A stretch of 64,000 bases of DNA from Alphaproteobacteria bacterium (lineage in GTDB: Bacteria; Pseudomonadota; Alphaproteobacteria; Elsterales; Elsteraceae), in contig RDXE01000038.1 of assembly GCA_004292755.1 (NCBI GenBank), positions 1-64,000 of the forward strand, written 5' to 3'. The position numbers and the translations under genes were made by a program. The first letter of the stretch is position 1; each line of letters begins with the position of its first letter. Shown here piece by piece: positions 1 through 11,786 of the stretch. The notes below the pieces were generated by a model. That model had not been told where the DNA came from and did no database searches. It saw only the letters and a program-made list of their open reading frames with translations.

Positions 1-157
1 CTGTGTCCGATAGCGTTTGATCGGCTTGGCGGTACGCTGTAGGAACAGCGCGTGCCAGTGCTCCGGTTCGGATGGCTGGGCATCACAAGTGGCTGGGGGA
101 GGCGTGCGACGATGGTCGGTGCCTCTACACTCAGGCCAAGGGTAAGGAACTGTCGCA
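1..157. other. Upstream region of the type I secretion operon
   Basis: Left window edge before the exporter gene. I see no convincing coding frame and no clear promoter. It probably holds the leader of the secretion operon, because AAGGAAC at 143-149 lies close ahead of the start codon at 158. Confidence 0.4.
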
Positions 158-1906
158 ATGATGCAGTCGCTCAACCGCATGCAGCCCAAGAGCCCAGAGA
201 TGAAACGGGCGCTGAAACTCTGCATGCCATACATTGGCGCCGCCGCACTGTTTTCCGGGGCGATCAATCTGTTGTTTCTCGCCCCTTCGCTCTACATGCT
301 GCAGGTCTATGACCGTGTGCTGAGTTCTGGCAGCGGCTGGACGCTGGTTATGTTGACGGTGGCGGTTGCTTTGGCGCTGCTGGTCATGGCGGTGCTTGAT
401 CCCTTGCGCGCACGCGTTCTGATCCGCGTCGGCATCAAGCTGGACAATCTGATGGCCAAGCGCGTGCTGTCAGCGCTGGTGGAGCGTGGCGTGACTGCTG
501 GCTCTGACCGGTATCGCGAAGCACTGCGTGACTTTGACAATTTCCGGCAGGTGATGACCGGCACGGGCATTCACGCGATTTTCGATCTGCCTTGGGTGCC
601 GATCTATATGGCCGTGATGTTCTTGCTGCACCCCTGGTTTGGTGTGCTGGCGGTTGGTGCTGCTCTCGTACTGGGCCTGCTGGCAATCGCTAACGAGTTG
701 GCGACCAAAAAGGCCTTGCAGGTCGCCAACTCCTACGCTGTGCGCACCTATGGATTCACCGATGCCACCCTGCGCAATGCGGAGGTGGTGCAGGCCATGG
801 GCATGCTGCCGGGCGTGACGAAGCGATGGGCACGCGACCGCGAGGCGATGATGGGCTATCAGGCCGCCGCCTCGGACCGCGCTGCCGACTTGGGCGGTGC
901 AATCAAGTTCGCCCGCATGTTCGTGCAGTCCGCAGCCCTTGGCATGGGCGCGTGGTTGACCGTGCAGCAATCGGTCACGGCCGGCGTGATGTTCGCGGCC
1001 ACCATCCTGCTGGGCCGGGCGCTCGCCCCAGTGGAGCAGGCGGTTGGCGCCTGGAAAGGCTTGATCCTGGCGCGGCAGTCGCTGACCCGCGTCACGGATC
1101 TTTTGACGGCGGTACCACCGCGCGAAGTGGCGATGCAACTCCCTGCCCCACAAGGGCGTGTGGGGTTGGAGCGCGTGGTCTATGCGCCCCCAGGTACCGA
1201 GAAGGCGATCATCAAAGGCGTCAGCTTTGACCTTGCAGCTGGTGAAAGCCTGGGTGTGATTGGCCCATCGGCCGCTGGCAAATCGACGCTCGCCCGCCTG
1301 ATCGTGGGTGTGTGGCGGCCCAACAGCGGTGCCGTGCGCCTGGATGGTGCCGATGTGTTCACTTGGGACCGGGCGGACTTTGGCCGCTATGTCGGCTATC
1401 TCCCCCAGGATATCGAGCTGTTTGCTGGCACAATCCGCGAAAACATCGCCCGCTTCAGCGATGCGGACCCCGATCAAATTGTGGAAGCTGCCAAACGGGC
1501 GGGTGTGCATGACATGATCCTGCGCCTGCCCCAGGCCTACGACACAGAAATCGGCCAGGGCGGCGAGGTACTGTCCGGTGGTCAACGTCAGCGGATCGCG
1601 CTGGCACGGGCGCTGTTCGGCAATCCGCGCCTCCTGGTGCTGGATGAGCCCAACGCCAACCTCGACAGCGAAGGCGAGATGGCGCTGAACCAGACCCTGA
1701 TGGATCTGAAGCAGGCTGGGACCACCATCGTGATCATCGCGCACCGCCCGTCGGTTTTGAACGTGGTGGATCGGGTGTTGGTGATGCGCGATGGCTTGGT
1801 GGAAATGTTCGGCCCGCGGGCGGAAGTGATCGCTAAGTTGACCTCCAATGTCGTTCGTCCGGCTGCCTTTGCCGGGTCGCCGCAGCCGCCAGCCCCGCAG
1901 GGTTGA
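158..1906 (+). CDS. Type I secretion system ABC permease/ATPase (PrtD family)
   Basis: Inner-membrane ABC exporter that would power one-step export of a protein (typically an RTX protease, adhesin or S-layer-like substrate) together with the HlyD adaptor that follows and a TolC-type outer-membrane channel not in this window. At 582 aa it has the PrtD layout without an N-terminal C39 peptidase domain. Hydrophobic helices begin at about residues 24-46. The ATPase domain shows Walker A GPSAAGKST at 369-377, signature LSGGQ near 472-476 and Walker B LLVLDEP near 492-498. The adaptor gene starts 11 bp after the stop, so the two are co-transcribed. The substrate is unknown because no RTX-repeat protein lies in the window. 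Confidence 0.93.
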   Translation: MMQSLNRMQPKSPEMKRALKLCMPYIGAAALFSGAINLLFLAPSLYMLQVYDRVLSSGSGWTLVMLTVAVALALLVMAVLDPLRARVLIRVGIKLDNLMAKRVLSALVERGVTAGSDRYREALRDFDNFRQVMTGTGIHAIFDLPWVPIYMAVMFLLHPWFGVLAVGAALVLGLLAIANELATKKALQVANSYAVRTYGFTDATLRNAEVVQAMGMLPGVTKRWARDREAMMGYQAAASDRAADLGGAIKFARMFVQSAALGMGAWLTVQQSVTAGVMFAATILLGRALAPVEQAVGAWKGLILARQSLTRVTDLLTAVPPREVAMQLPAPQGRVGLERVVYAPPGTEKAIIKGVSFDLAAGESLGVIGPSAAGKSTLARLIVGVWRPNSGAVRLDGADVFTWDRADFGRYVGYLPQDIELFAGTIRENIARFSDADPDQIVEAAKRAGVHDMILRLPQAYDTEIGQGGEVLSGGQRQRIALARALFGNPRLLVLDEPNANLDSEGEMALNQTLMDLKQAGTTIVIIAHRPSVLNVVDRVLVMRDGLVEMFGPRAEVIAKLTSNVVRPAAFAGSPQPPAPQG

Positions 1907-1917
1907 GGAGAGCCGCC

Positions 1918-3297
1918 ATGATGATGACTCAGTCCGGCGGGTCGGCCCCGACCCCGGCTCAATCCCAGCGCGCACAGATCGAGCGGCTGGCCCAATCCGT
2001 TCCCTTGGTCACCGAAGACGCCACCAGCACCATCCGCTTGGGCGTTGCGATCATGATCTTGTTCTTTGTTGTTCTCGGCGGCTGGCTGGCGGTAGCCCCC
2101 CTGGCCTCAGCCTCAATGGCGCCTGGGACGATTCGCGTCGAATCGCACCGTCAGGCTGTCCAGCACCTGGAGGGTGGCATCGTCCGCGAAATCCTGGTGC
2201 GCGAAGGCCAGTTGGTGCGCGAAGGCGATGTGTTGATCCGTCTCGACGACACCCAAGCCAGGGCCGGCTACGAGATCGCGCTGAACCAATACCTCGCCCA
2301 AAAGGTGGTGGAAGCACGGCTGGTTGCCGAGCGTGACAATCAGCCAACCATGACACTTCCGCCCGAGGTCACGCGCCATCAGGCGGACCCGGCGATTGCC
2401 CAGATGATCCTGGCGCAACAACAACTGTTCCTCGCCCGGCGAGAGACGCTGTTGGGCCAGGAGCAGGTACTGCGGCAACGCATCGCCCAAGCGCAGGAGC
2501 AAATCCGCTCTGCGCTAGCGCAGGAAACCTCCCAACGCCAACAGCTTGCGTTGATCCGTGACGAGCTGCAAGGCACGCGGGAGTTGTTTGAACGCGGCTA
2601 TGCCCCGCGCACCCGCGTGTTGGCGTTGGAGCGCACAGCCGCCGCGCTGCAGGGGCAGATGGGCGAATACACGGGCATTGCCGCCCGCACGCGCCAACAG
2701 GTGGCGGAGAACGAACAACAGATCCGCCAAACCCAGCGTGACCGCATTCAAGAAATCGCCGACCAACTGCGGGACAGCGCGGCCCGTCTGGCCGACCTGG
2801 AGCCGCGGGTGCGTGCAGCACGCGATGCTCTTGATCGCGTTGAGATTCGCGCGCCGATGACGGGCTTCGTCGTGGGCTTGCAAGTATTCACCGTGGGCGG
2901 CGTCGTCAATCGCTCCGACCGGTTGCTGGAAGTGGTGCCTGAGGGTGCGACGCTGGTGGTCGAAGCACAGTTGCCGGTCACCGATGGCGATGATGTTCGC
3001 GAAGGCATGCGGGCGGAGTTGCATCTCACCTCAGTGAAACGCAGCCGTGGCATCCCTGTGGTGCAAGGCGTCGTGCGCACGGTGTCGGCTGATCGGTTGA
3101 CCGACCAGCGCAGCGGCATGCCCTACTTCACGGCACTGGTCGAAGTGAATCAGGAGAGCCTGCGAGAACAGACGGACATCACCTTGATCCCCGGCATGCC
3201 GGTCGACGTGATTATTCCGCTGCGCGAACGCTCTGCGTTGTCGTACTTGATCCAGCCGCTGCTGGCGGGCCTGGATCGCGCGGGGCGGGAACAGTAG
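1918..3297 (+). CDS. HlyD-family type I secretion periplasmic adaptor
   Basis: Membrane-fusion protein linking the upstream ABC exporter to an outer-membrane TolC-type channel across the periplasm. The 459 aa protein has a cytoplasmic N-terminus, one membrane helix at about residues 45-65, a lipoyl-like half motif (HLEGGIVREILVREG), a long Gln/Glu/Arg-rich coiled coil in the middle, and a C-terminal beta-barrel region ending PGMPVDVIIP, all usual for PrtE/HlyD. I chose ATG 1918 because GAGGAG lies 7-8 bp before it; a TTG at 1903 overlaps the previous stop and is less likely. Confidence 0.93.
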   Translation: MMMTQSGGSAPTPAQSQRAQIERLAQSVPLVTEDATSTIRLGVAIMILFFVVLGGWLAVAPLASASMAPGTIRVESHRQAVQHLEGGIVREILVREGQLVREGDVLIRLDDTQARAGYEIALNQYLAQKVVEARLVAERDNQPTMTLPPEVTRHQADPAIAQMILAQQQLFLARRETLLGQEQVLRQRIAQAQEQIRSALAQETSQRQQLALIRDELQGTRELFERGYAPRTRVLALERTAAALQGQMGEYTGIAARTRQQVAENEQQIRQTQRDRIQEIADQLRDSAARLADLEPRVRAARDALDRVEIRAPMTGFVVGLQVFTVGGVVNRSDRLLEVVPEGATLVVEAQLPVTDGDDVREGMRAELHLTSVKRSRGIPVVQGVVRTVSADRLTDQRSGMPYFTALVEVNQESLREQTDITLIPGMPVDVIIPLRERSALSYLIQPLLAGLDRAGREQ

Positions 3298-3351
3298 TCG
3301 CGCCTTTGCTATCGTCACCCGGATCGTCCCAACCCTCTGGTTTTCCGTGTC

Positions 3352-4686
3352 ATGAAGATCTTATTCGCGCACCAGAACTTCCCCGGCCAGTTCAAGCACC
3401 TGTGCCGCCACTTTGTGGAGGAGGGTGGGCACGAACTATACTTCCTGACACGGGACAACCAGAATCGCATCCCCGGCGTGGAACGCTTGGTGTATGAACC
3501 GCAGCGTGAGGTGACGCGCGGCATCCACCACTACATTGCCGAGTATGAGAAGGCGATCCTCTACGGCCAAGCCTGCGTGCGCCATGTGGTGGCACTGAAA
3601 GAACGCGGCTGGAAGCCAGACATCATGATCGGCCACAATGGCTGGGGCGAGACCCTGTTCCTGAAGGATGTCTTCCCAGATGTGCCGATGCTCAGCTACT
3701 TTGAGTTCTTTTATAACTCCTGGGATGCTGATTGCTCTTTCGACCCAGAATACCCGATGAGTTTTGATGACCGTCTGCGCGTGCGGGTCAAGAACTCAAC
3801 CAACCTGACCGGTCTGGTGGCGGCCGACTGGGGCTTGTCGCCCACCAATTGGCAGCGCAGCCGCTATCCGCTGGAGTTTCAGCAAAAGATCTCCGTCATT
3901 CACGAAGGGGTGAACACCGACGAGCTGGTGCCCGACCCAACGGTGACAGTTACCCTGGCCGATGGCCGGGTGCTTACCCGCAATGACGAAGTGATCACCT
4001 ATGTCAGCCGCAATCTCGAACCCTATCGCGGCTTCCATACGGTCATGCGCGCCTTGCCGGAAATTTTGCGCCGCAGACCCAATGCAATTGTGTTGATGAT
4101 CGGTGGCGATGACGTCTCCTACGGACGTCGCCTGCCAGAAGGCGAAACCTACAAGAAAAAGTATCTAGCAGAGGTAAATATTGATCCCAGCCGCGTGCTA
4201 TTTCTCGGCAAGATTCCGTATGAACAGTTTGTTGGCGTGCTACGACTGTCAGCTGTCCATGTTTATCTGACCTATCCATTTGTGCTGTCTTGGTCGATGC
4301 TTGAGGCGATGTCACTTGGCTGCATGGTGGTTGGCTCACGCACGCCTCCCGTGATGGAAGCTCTGGAGCATGAGAAGACCGGCCTGTTGGTTGATTTCTT
4401 CTCTACCACTGAGCTGGCCGACGCCGTGGATCGGGTGCTGGACCATCCAACCCGCATGCAGCATCTGCGCGATGCCGCCCGGCAGCACATCATCAACACC
4501 TACGATCTGAAGCGGATTTGCCTGCCGCAAACCTTGACGCTGATCCGGGAGTTGGCAGCCCGCAAGCGACCGACCGTCGGCTTGTGGAAGCCGCCAGTCC
4601 AGATGGCTGCCCCAGCAGCTGCCAAGCCCGTTATCCTGCCCGCCAGTCGCTCGCGCGTGCCAGCCAATCTGCGCCGCGGGCGTTAG
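3352..4686 (+). CDS. Glycosyltransferase, GT4 family
   Basis: Cytoplasmic retaining glycosyltransferase of GT-B fold, 444 aa. The N-terminal domain starts MKILFAHQNFPGQFKHL, a form typical of a GT4 subgroup. The C-terminal nucleotide-sugar domain contains YVSRNLEPYRGFHTVMRA, MIGGDDVSYG and EAMSLGCMVVGS, whose glutamate is the usual donor-contacting residue. It follows the secretion genes by 54 bp, so it may glycosylate a secreted or surface product; that link is inference. Its stop overlaps the convergent ROK gene by 4 bp. No strong ribosome-binding site is visible. Confidence 0.85.
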   Translation: MKILFAHQNFPGQFKHLCRHFVEEGGHELYFLTRDNQNRIPGVERLVYEPQREVTRGIHHYIAEYEKAILYGQACVRHVVALKERGWKPDIMIGHNGWGETLFLKDVFPDVPMLSYFEFFYNSWDADCSFDPEYPMSFDDRLRVRVKNSTNLTGLVAADWGLSPTNWQRSRYPLEFQQKISVIHEGVNTDELVPDPTVTVTLADGRVLTRNDEVITYVSRNLEPYRGFHTVMRALPEILRRRPNAIVLMIGGDDVSYGRRLPEGETYKKKYLAEVNIDPSRVLFLGKIPYEQFVGVLRLSAVHVYLTYPFVLSWSMLEAMSLGCMVVGSRTPPVMEALEHEKTGLLVDFFSTTELADAVDRVLDHPTRMQHLRDAARQHIINTYDLKRICLPQTLTLIRELAARKRPTVGLWKPPVQMAAPAAAKPVILPASRSRVPANLRRGR

Positions 4687-5597
4687 CCAGCGGCTGCCTC
4701 GCCCTCGCGCGGCCATAGCCACGCCGCACCGCGCACGCCAGAGCTGTCACCATGAACCGGCGGCAGCAGCGGCGTGTCGCACCGGTCAGAGAAGACGTAG
4801 CGTTGCCAGATCACTGGCACGGTGCAGTAGAACCGCATCACCTTGGAAAGACCGCCGCCCAGCACAATGGCATCGGGGTCCAACAGGTTGATCACGCTGG
4901 CCAGAGCACGGGCCAACTGATCCTCATAGCGGGCCAGAACCATGTCGGCGGCAGCCTCGCCTGCCTCGGCCGCTGCCACCAACGCAGCAGCGTCCCGTCC
5001 CCCCGCCCGTGCCAGCGCAGGGCCGCTGAGGAACGTCTCAATGCAGCCATGGCGACTGCAATAGCAGGCGGCTCCAGGCCGCTCGTCGTCGCGGGGACTG
5101 GGCAGGGGATTGTGCCCCCACTCGCCAGCAATCGCGTTGGCGCCCGCCAGGGGCACGCCATCCACCACAATACCCCCACCGACACCGGTGCCGAGGATCA
5201 CACCAAACACCACCCGCTGCCCGGCAGCCGCACCGTCGGTCGCCTCGGAGACCGCAAAGCAGTTGGCGTCGTTCTGCACGCGCACTGGTCGCTGCAACGC
5301 CGCCGCAAGGTCCTGGTCCAGCGGTTGGCCGTTCAACACCACGGTATTGGCATTCTTGATCCGCCCGGTCGCGGGGGAGATTGCCCCCGGCATCGCGACG
5401 CCAACACTGGCACGCACGCCGGCCTGATGCTCGATCCCACGCACCAAATCGGCAACCGATGCGACAATCGCCCGATACTCCTGCGCGGGCGTAGGCACAC
5501 GGCGACGAACCAACTCCTGACCATCTGGGGCGAGCAGGATGGCTTCGGTCTTTGTCCCGCCAAGATCGACGCCAATCCGGTAGCGCGCCTCAAGCAT
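4683..5597 (-). CDS. ROK-family sugar kinase
   Basis: Cytoplasmic ATP-dependent hexose kinase (N-acetylglucosamine kinase, glucokinase or fructokinase type), 304 aa. The phosphate-binding motif GVDLGGTKTE is at residues 10-19. The ROK zinc site is seen as CYCSRHGCIETFLSGP, and GTGVGGGIV is the second nucleotide-binding loop. I chose ATG 5597 ([14 protein letters not shown]) because longer in-frame starts add 12 residues with no family similarity. It overlaps the start of its stop-side partner, the beta-propeller gene (5590-6600), by 8 bp, so the two are translationally coupled. The actual sugar cannot be read from sequence. Confidence 0.88.
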   Translation of the reverse strand: MLEARYRIGVDLGGTKTEAILLAPDGQELVRRRVPTPAQEYRAIVASVADLVRGIEHQAGVRASVGVAMPGAISPATGRIKNANTVVLNGQPLDQDLAAALQRPVRVQNDANCFAVSEATDGAAAGQRVVFGVILGTGVGGGIVVDGVPLAGANAIAGEWGHNPLPSPRDDERPGAACYCSRHGCIETFLSGPALARAGGRDAAALVAAAEAGEAAADMVLARYEDQLARALASVINLLDPDAIVLGGGLSKVMRFYCTVPVIWQRYVFSDRCDTPLLPPVHGDSSGVRGAAWLWPREGEAAAG

Positions 5598-6600
5598 GGG
5601 GCGCGATGTAAATGCCGTGTGGGCTGCGCCCAACCCGGATGCGGTGCTTCAATTGACCCGTCGCAACATCCATCACCATCACCTGGTGGTTGACCCGCCC
5701 CGTGATCCACACCTCCCGCCGGTCCGGCGTCAGCGCGAAACAGTCTGGCCCGCCGGGGATCGGGAAGCTGCGCAGCACCTGCAAGGTGCGGTGGTCCAGT
5801 TGAGACACGGTATTGTCCACCCGGTTGGAAATGAACAGCGTGCCCTCATCGAAAAGTTGTGGGAATGCATGGGCGCCGCGGCCAGTGCGCACGCGATTGA
5901 CAATCCGCCGCTCCAGACGATCCACCATGGCCAAATGGTCTGAGCCCATGATCGCCACCCCCAGGGTGCGATTATCGGCCGCGAGAATGATTCCCGCAGG
6001 CTCCGGCCCGACATCCATCGTCCAGGTGTGCTGCAACTGCTCCAAATCCACTTCGATCAGGCGACCGGTTTGCTGCACCGTCAGATAGGCGAATCGGCTG
6101 TCCGGCGAGATCACGATGTGGCTGACCATGCGCGGGATGCGAATGCGGGTCAGCAGTTGATAGTCCGCCGCGCGATAGACAGCGACGGCGTCCAGCCGCA
6201 GCTCAGCCACCACCAGGAACCGACCGTCGGGGCTGAACAGCAAGTGATAGGGGTTGGAGAATCGCTCGATCCGGCGCAGCGTGCGACCCGTGATCGCGTC
6301 CAGAAACACCAACTCATTGCCAACGGCATTGCCGATCACCAACTCCCGCCGGTCCGGGGTCAGCGCCCAGTGATGCGGTTCGCGCCCAATCGGCCGACGC
6401 TCAATCTCGCGATAGGTGGTCGGGTCCAGGAAGGACAGGCTGTCCTCGCCCGAATTCATCACCACAACAGGCGACGCAGCCGGAACGGCTGGCTGTGGCG
6501 GGTTGGTCTGACCTGCGGCAACAGATGGCAGGCCAGCAACACCGGACAGGCCAGCCATGGCTGAGCCAGCAAGAAACAAGCGGCGGGACGACGCATTCAT
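5590..6600 (-). CDS. Secreted YncE/YVTN-type beta-propeller protein
   Basis: 336 aa protein with an N-terminal signal ([17 protein letters not shown], twin arginine followed by a hydrophobic stretch), so probably exported by Tat. The mature part is a seven-bladed-type propeller built of repeats such as [46 protein letters not shown] and [16 protein letters not shown]. Proteins of this YncE/surface-layer propeller class bind ligands or partner proteins; no catalytic motif is visible. It is first in a two-gene operon with the ROK kinase and divergent from secA. Function unknown. Confidence 0.8.
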   Translation of the reverse strand: MNASSRRLFLAGSAMAGLSGVAGLPSVAAGQTNPPQPAVPAASPVVVMNSGEDSLSFLDPTTYREIERRPIGREPHHWALTPDRRELVIGNAVGNELVFLDAITGRTLRRIERFSNPYHLLFSPDGRFLVVAELRLDAVAVYRAADYQLLTRIRIPRMVSHIVISPDSRFAYLTVQQTGRLIEVDLEQLQHTWTMDVGPEPAGIILAADNRTLGVAIMGSDHLAMVDRLERRIVNRVRTGRGAHAFPQLFDEGTLFISNRVDNTVSQLDHRTLQVLRSFPIPGGPDCFALTPDRREVWITGRVNHQVMVMDVATGQLKHRIRVGRSPHGIYIAPHA

Positions 6601-6654
6601 CCCCGCCAGATAGTCCTTGGCACCCCGCTGGGCAAGGGCTGGCGCGCTGCTGCG

Positions 6655-6683
6655 TTGACAGGGGGGTGGCAGGTGCTTATCTG
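6655..6683 (+). promoter_or_regulatory. Candidate sigma70-type promoter for secA
   Basis: TTGACA at 6655-6660 is a perfect -35 box. It is followed after 17 bp by TATCTG at 6678-6683, a weak -10. The element lies in the gap between the divergent propeller gene and secA and would give a leader of about 65 nt before the secA ATG at 6756. Confidence 0.5.
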
Positions 6684-6755
6684 TCCCGCGATGCCGCCAC
6701 CGGTCTCTCCCCGGCGGTCCGGCGCCCCTACGGTGTAGCAGGTTCGAGGTCTTTG

Positions 6756-9533
<2,778 letters not shown>

Positions 9534-9539
9534 GGCGGC

Positions 9540-9571
9540 TTGGGGCTACGGACAGATCACCGCAGCCCCAA
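9540..9571. terminator. Possible bidirectional terminator hairpin between secA and lipoprotein gene
   Basis: TTGGGGCT (9540-9547) pairs with AGCCCCAA (9564-9571), an 8 bp stem with a 16 nt loop just after the secA stop. There is no T-run on either side, and the stem overlaps the last codons of the convergent lipoprotein gene, so activity as an intrinsic terminator is uncertain. Confidence 0.35.
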
Positions 9572-9956
9572 CCTGTTGGCACACCCGGCCATCGCTGCGG
9601 AACAGAGTGCCGCCAACGGCGCTGTACCGCTCGCCATCTGGGCCATGCAAGGTTGGTCCCAGGCGCTGAATTGGCCCGAGGTCGGAGCGAAACGGCTCCG
9701 CGGCCGGTACGTCCGGTCGCGATAGGGCTGGGCGGGCGGGCTCGGTCAAACCAGGGGTGAGACCCCGCACAGGCTCAGCCGGACGCGAGACCGGCCCAGG
9801 TCCCAGTGGGCGGGTGACAGGGGCCGCCTCCAGCCGACGCACGGGGCTTGAGTCGGTGCCAGTCCACATCGCAGGGGCTGGCGCACAGGCGGCAAGGCTG
9901 CCCGCGGCACTCGCGATGCTAAAAGCGGCGAACCAAATGGAGCGGGATGTCCTCAT
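9546..9956 (-). CDS. Small putative lipoprotein, Pro/Arg-rich
   Basis: 136 aa with an N-terminal signal MRTSRSIWFAAFSIAS and a lipobox-like SLAAC, so probably an outer-membrane lipoprotein. The middle is low-complexity and rich in Pro, Arg and Ala; the end (GGTLFRSDGRVCQQVGAAVICP) has two cysteines that may form a disulfide. It starts 37 bp inside the end of the upstream Tudor-repeat lipoprotein, which suggests coupling. I chose ATG 9956 because it gives the signal peptide. I do not recognise a family. Confidence 0.55.
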   Translation of the reverse strand: MRTSRSIWFAAFSIASAAGSLAACAPAPAMWTGTDSSPVRRLEAAPVTRPLGPGPVSRPAEPVRGLTPGLTEPARPALSRPDVPAAEPFRSDLGPIQRLGPTLHGPDGERYSAVGGTLFRSDGRVCQQVGAAVICP

Positions 9957-10665
9957 CCTCCTCCGGACCGAAGCCATCGAAGCGAATCGGGCAGCGATTG
10001 TTACGGCCATCCTCACGCACGCGGCCTGGAAACCACGCCTCCTCGGAGTAAGCAATCACGGCATCGCCGCGCCGACACTGGCTGACCGCGCGCCCCGGCC
10101 CTTCGCTGGCATAGGGCAGCAGCGCGCCGCTGGGCACCACCTCATCCTCATCGGCATCAAAACCATCAAAGCGCACCAGGCACCCGCCGCCGCGGCTGCC
10201 GAGCGCCCGTCCGGCATACCAAGCACCGTCAGAGAAGGCGAACAGACGGGCCCCCTCCCGGCACGCCGCGGGTGCGCCAACCGTCGGCGCCGGGACACCT
10301 GCCTGGGGGCGAGGGGCAGGCGGCGGTGGCCCAGTCACCGGCTCCAACCGCCACCCCGCTGCCCGCATGCACGCTGCATAGAAGCGGCTGCGGTCATCGG
10401 CGTTCACGTCGGTATAGCGGATATCCCGCTCGGTTGAGCTGTAGGTCCCACGGCGACCGCGCTCCCGGCGCGAGTCGCTGGTGACGGACGTTGCGCGCCG
10501 ATCTACCGGCGCAGCCGCTGCACTTTCCCGCTGGCAGCGATAGCTGGTGGTGTTGAAGTCCTGGCTGCTGGCGCCAGGCTTACGCCACACCATCTCCGGC
10601 CCACAGCCAGCCAGGGCCAGACCGCTCAACACTGCCAGTATTGGCAAACGAATGGGCATGCTCAT
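9919..10665 (-). CDS. Lipoprotein with two Tudor-like repeats
   Basis: 248 aa. The lipobox LALAGC with Cys21 follows a short signal, which fixes the start at ATG 10665 (10659 is also possible). After a polar linker there are two copies of a roughly 50-residue module: about 134-186 and 196-248, each with Cys, W(Y/F)xGR, a second Cys and RFDGF followed by an acidic EDE stretch. This pattern resembles Tudor/agenet-type small beta barrels, an unusual fold for an envelope lipoprotein. It is likely periplasm-facing with internal disulfides. Function unknown. Confidence 0.7.
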   Translation of the reverse strand: MSMPIRLPILAVLSGLALAGCGPEMVWRKPGASSQDFNTTSYRCQRESAAAAPVDRRATSVTSDSRRERGRRGTYSSTERDIRYTDVNADDRSRFYAACMRAAGWRLEPVTGPPPPAPRPQAGVPAPTVGAPAACREGARLFAFSDGAWYAGRALGSRGGGCLVRFDGFDADEDEVVPSGALLPYASEGPGRAVSQCRRGDAVIAYSEEAWFPGRVREDGRNNRCPIRFDGFGPEEDEDIPLHLVRRF

Positions 10666-10788
10666 GGCAAACCCTTGCCGATCACCTTGCCAAAGGCAAG
10701 AGCAGCGGCCTGTCACCAAACCGCTGAGTGGCCCTGGCCCCGCGGGCGTCGGCACGCAAGGGTCTGGACCAACTGTTGGAGGCCACCG

Positions 10789-11241
10789 ATGCACGCCACG
10801 ATTCGCCCGATCACAGCTGGTGACTATGACGCTTGGCTGCCGTTGTGGCAGGGCTATCAGCGCTTCTATCAGGTTGATCTGGCAGAGGATGTCACCCGCA
10901 CCACCTTCGCCCGGTTCCTGAACCCTGATGAGCCCGTGTTCGCTGCAGTGGCCGAAACCGCGGACGGCGCGCTGGTCGGCACCGTCCACTGGCTGTTCCG
11001 TCGCAACACCTGGTCAATTGCCGATCACTGCTACTTGCAGGATTTATTCGTGGCCGAGTCCGGGCGCGGCCAGCGCATTGGGGAGGCTCTGATCCACCAC
11101 GTCTACGCCGCTGCGCGCGCAGTTGGTGCGCCAGCAGTCTATTGGCTGACCCACGAAACCAACACCACTGCGCGCCGCCTCTATGACCGCGTCGCCGACA
11201 ACACCGGCTTTCTGCGCTATCGAAAGATGCTGGGGGCGTAA
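10789..11241 (+). CDS. GNAT-family N-acetyltransferase
   Basis: 150 aa cytoplasmic acetyl-CoA-dependent acetyltransferase. It shows the GNAT order: IRPITAGDYDAW at the start, strand LVGTVHWLF, YLQDLFVAESGRGQRIGEAL (motif A with the acetyl-CoA loop), and the C-terminal TARRLYDRVADNTGFLRYRK typical of small-molecule or amine acetyltransferases. TTGGAGG at 10776-10782, 6 bp before ATG 10789, decides the start. Divergent from the Tudor-repeat lipoprotein. Substrate unknown. Confidence 0.85.
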   Translation: MHATIRPITAGDYDAWLPLWQGYQRFYQVDLAEDVTRTTFARFLNPDEPVFAAVAETADGALVGTVHWLFRRNTWSIADHCYLQDLFVAESGRGQRIGEALIHHVYAAARAVGAPAVYWLTHETNTTARRLYDRVADNTGFLRYRKMLGA

Positions 11242-11253
11242 CCGCGCCCCGGA

Positions 11254-11652
11254 TCACTCCGGATCGGGAACCACTGCCAGGGCCTCGATTTCAATCTTGG
11301 CGCGGTCTTCCATCAGGGATTTGACCTCGATCACGGCCATTGCCGGATACCAGCGCCCCATCAACTCGCGATAGGCCGTGCCGACAGCCTTCAGCTCGGC
11401 CAGATAGGCCGCCTTGTCGGTGATGTACCAGGTCAGCCGCACCAGATGCTCCGGTCCTGCGCCTGCTTCCTTCGCCACGGCCAGCACATTGCTCAGCGCC
11501 TGACGGAACTGACCGGTGAAGTCATCGGTTTCAAACTCGCACGCGCCGTTCCAGCCGATCTGGCCTGCGATCACCACCAACGTGCCGCGCGCGGCAATGC
11601 CGTTCACATAGCCTTTGGGCGGCAGCCACTCCGGCGGTTGCAGAATCTTCAT
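11254..11652 (-). CDS. RidA-family (YjgF/UK114) protein
   Basis: 132 aa trimeric-type RidA protein. RidA proteins hydrolyse reactive enamine/imine intermediates; some subgroups work inside aromatic-amine catabolism. Visible features are GTLVVIAGQIGWNG, EHLVRLTWYITDKAAYLAE and PAMAVIEVKSLMEDRAKIEI. ATG 11652 is preferred because GGGGGGAA stands just ahead and homology starts at MKILQPPEWLPPKGY. It is transcribed away from the aminobenzoate-type operon at 11787, and RidA-like genes occur beside such operons, so a shared pathway is plausible. Confidence 0.85.
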   Translation of the reverse strand: MKILQPPEWLPPKGYVNGIAARGTLVVIAGQIGWNGACEFETDDFTGQFRQALSNVLAVAKEAGAGPEHLVRLTWYITDKAAYLAELKAVGTAYRELMGRWYPAMAVIEVKSLMEDRAKIEIEALAVVPDPE

Positions 11653-11786
11653 GCGCGTGTTCCCCCCTTCCCGGTTCAACCCCTCCTGGGTGCTGCCGGT
11701 GCCGCTATTCATGCGCTGTCCCCCATTGCCGCGACAAGATGCCACTGATACTTTAACCCTGAAACGCCTCGTTGGGGGAGGGGTGC

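Noticed and set aside
470-1975. Long minus-strand open frame across the type I secretion ATPase gene
   Set aside because: It is antisense to a gene with clear ABC motifs; the translation is His/Arg/Gln-rich with no domain, as expected of a shadow frame in GC-rich DNA.
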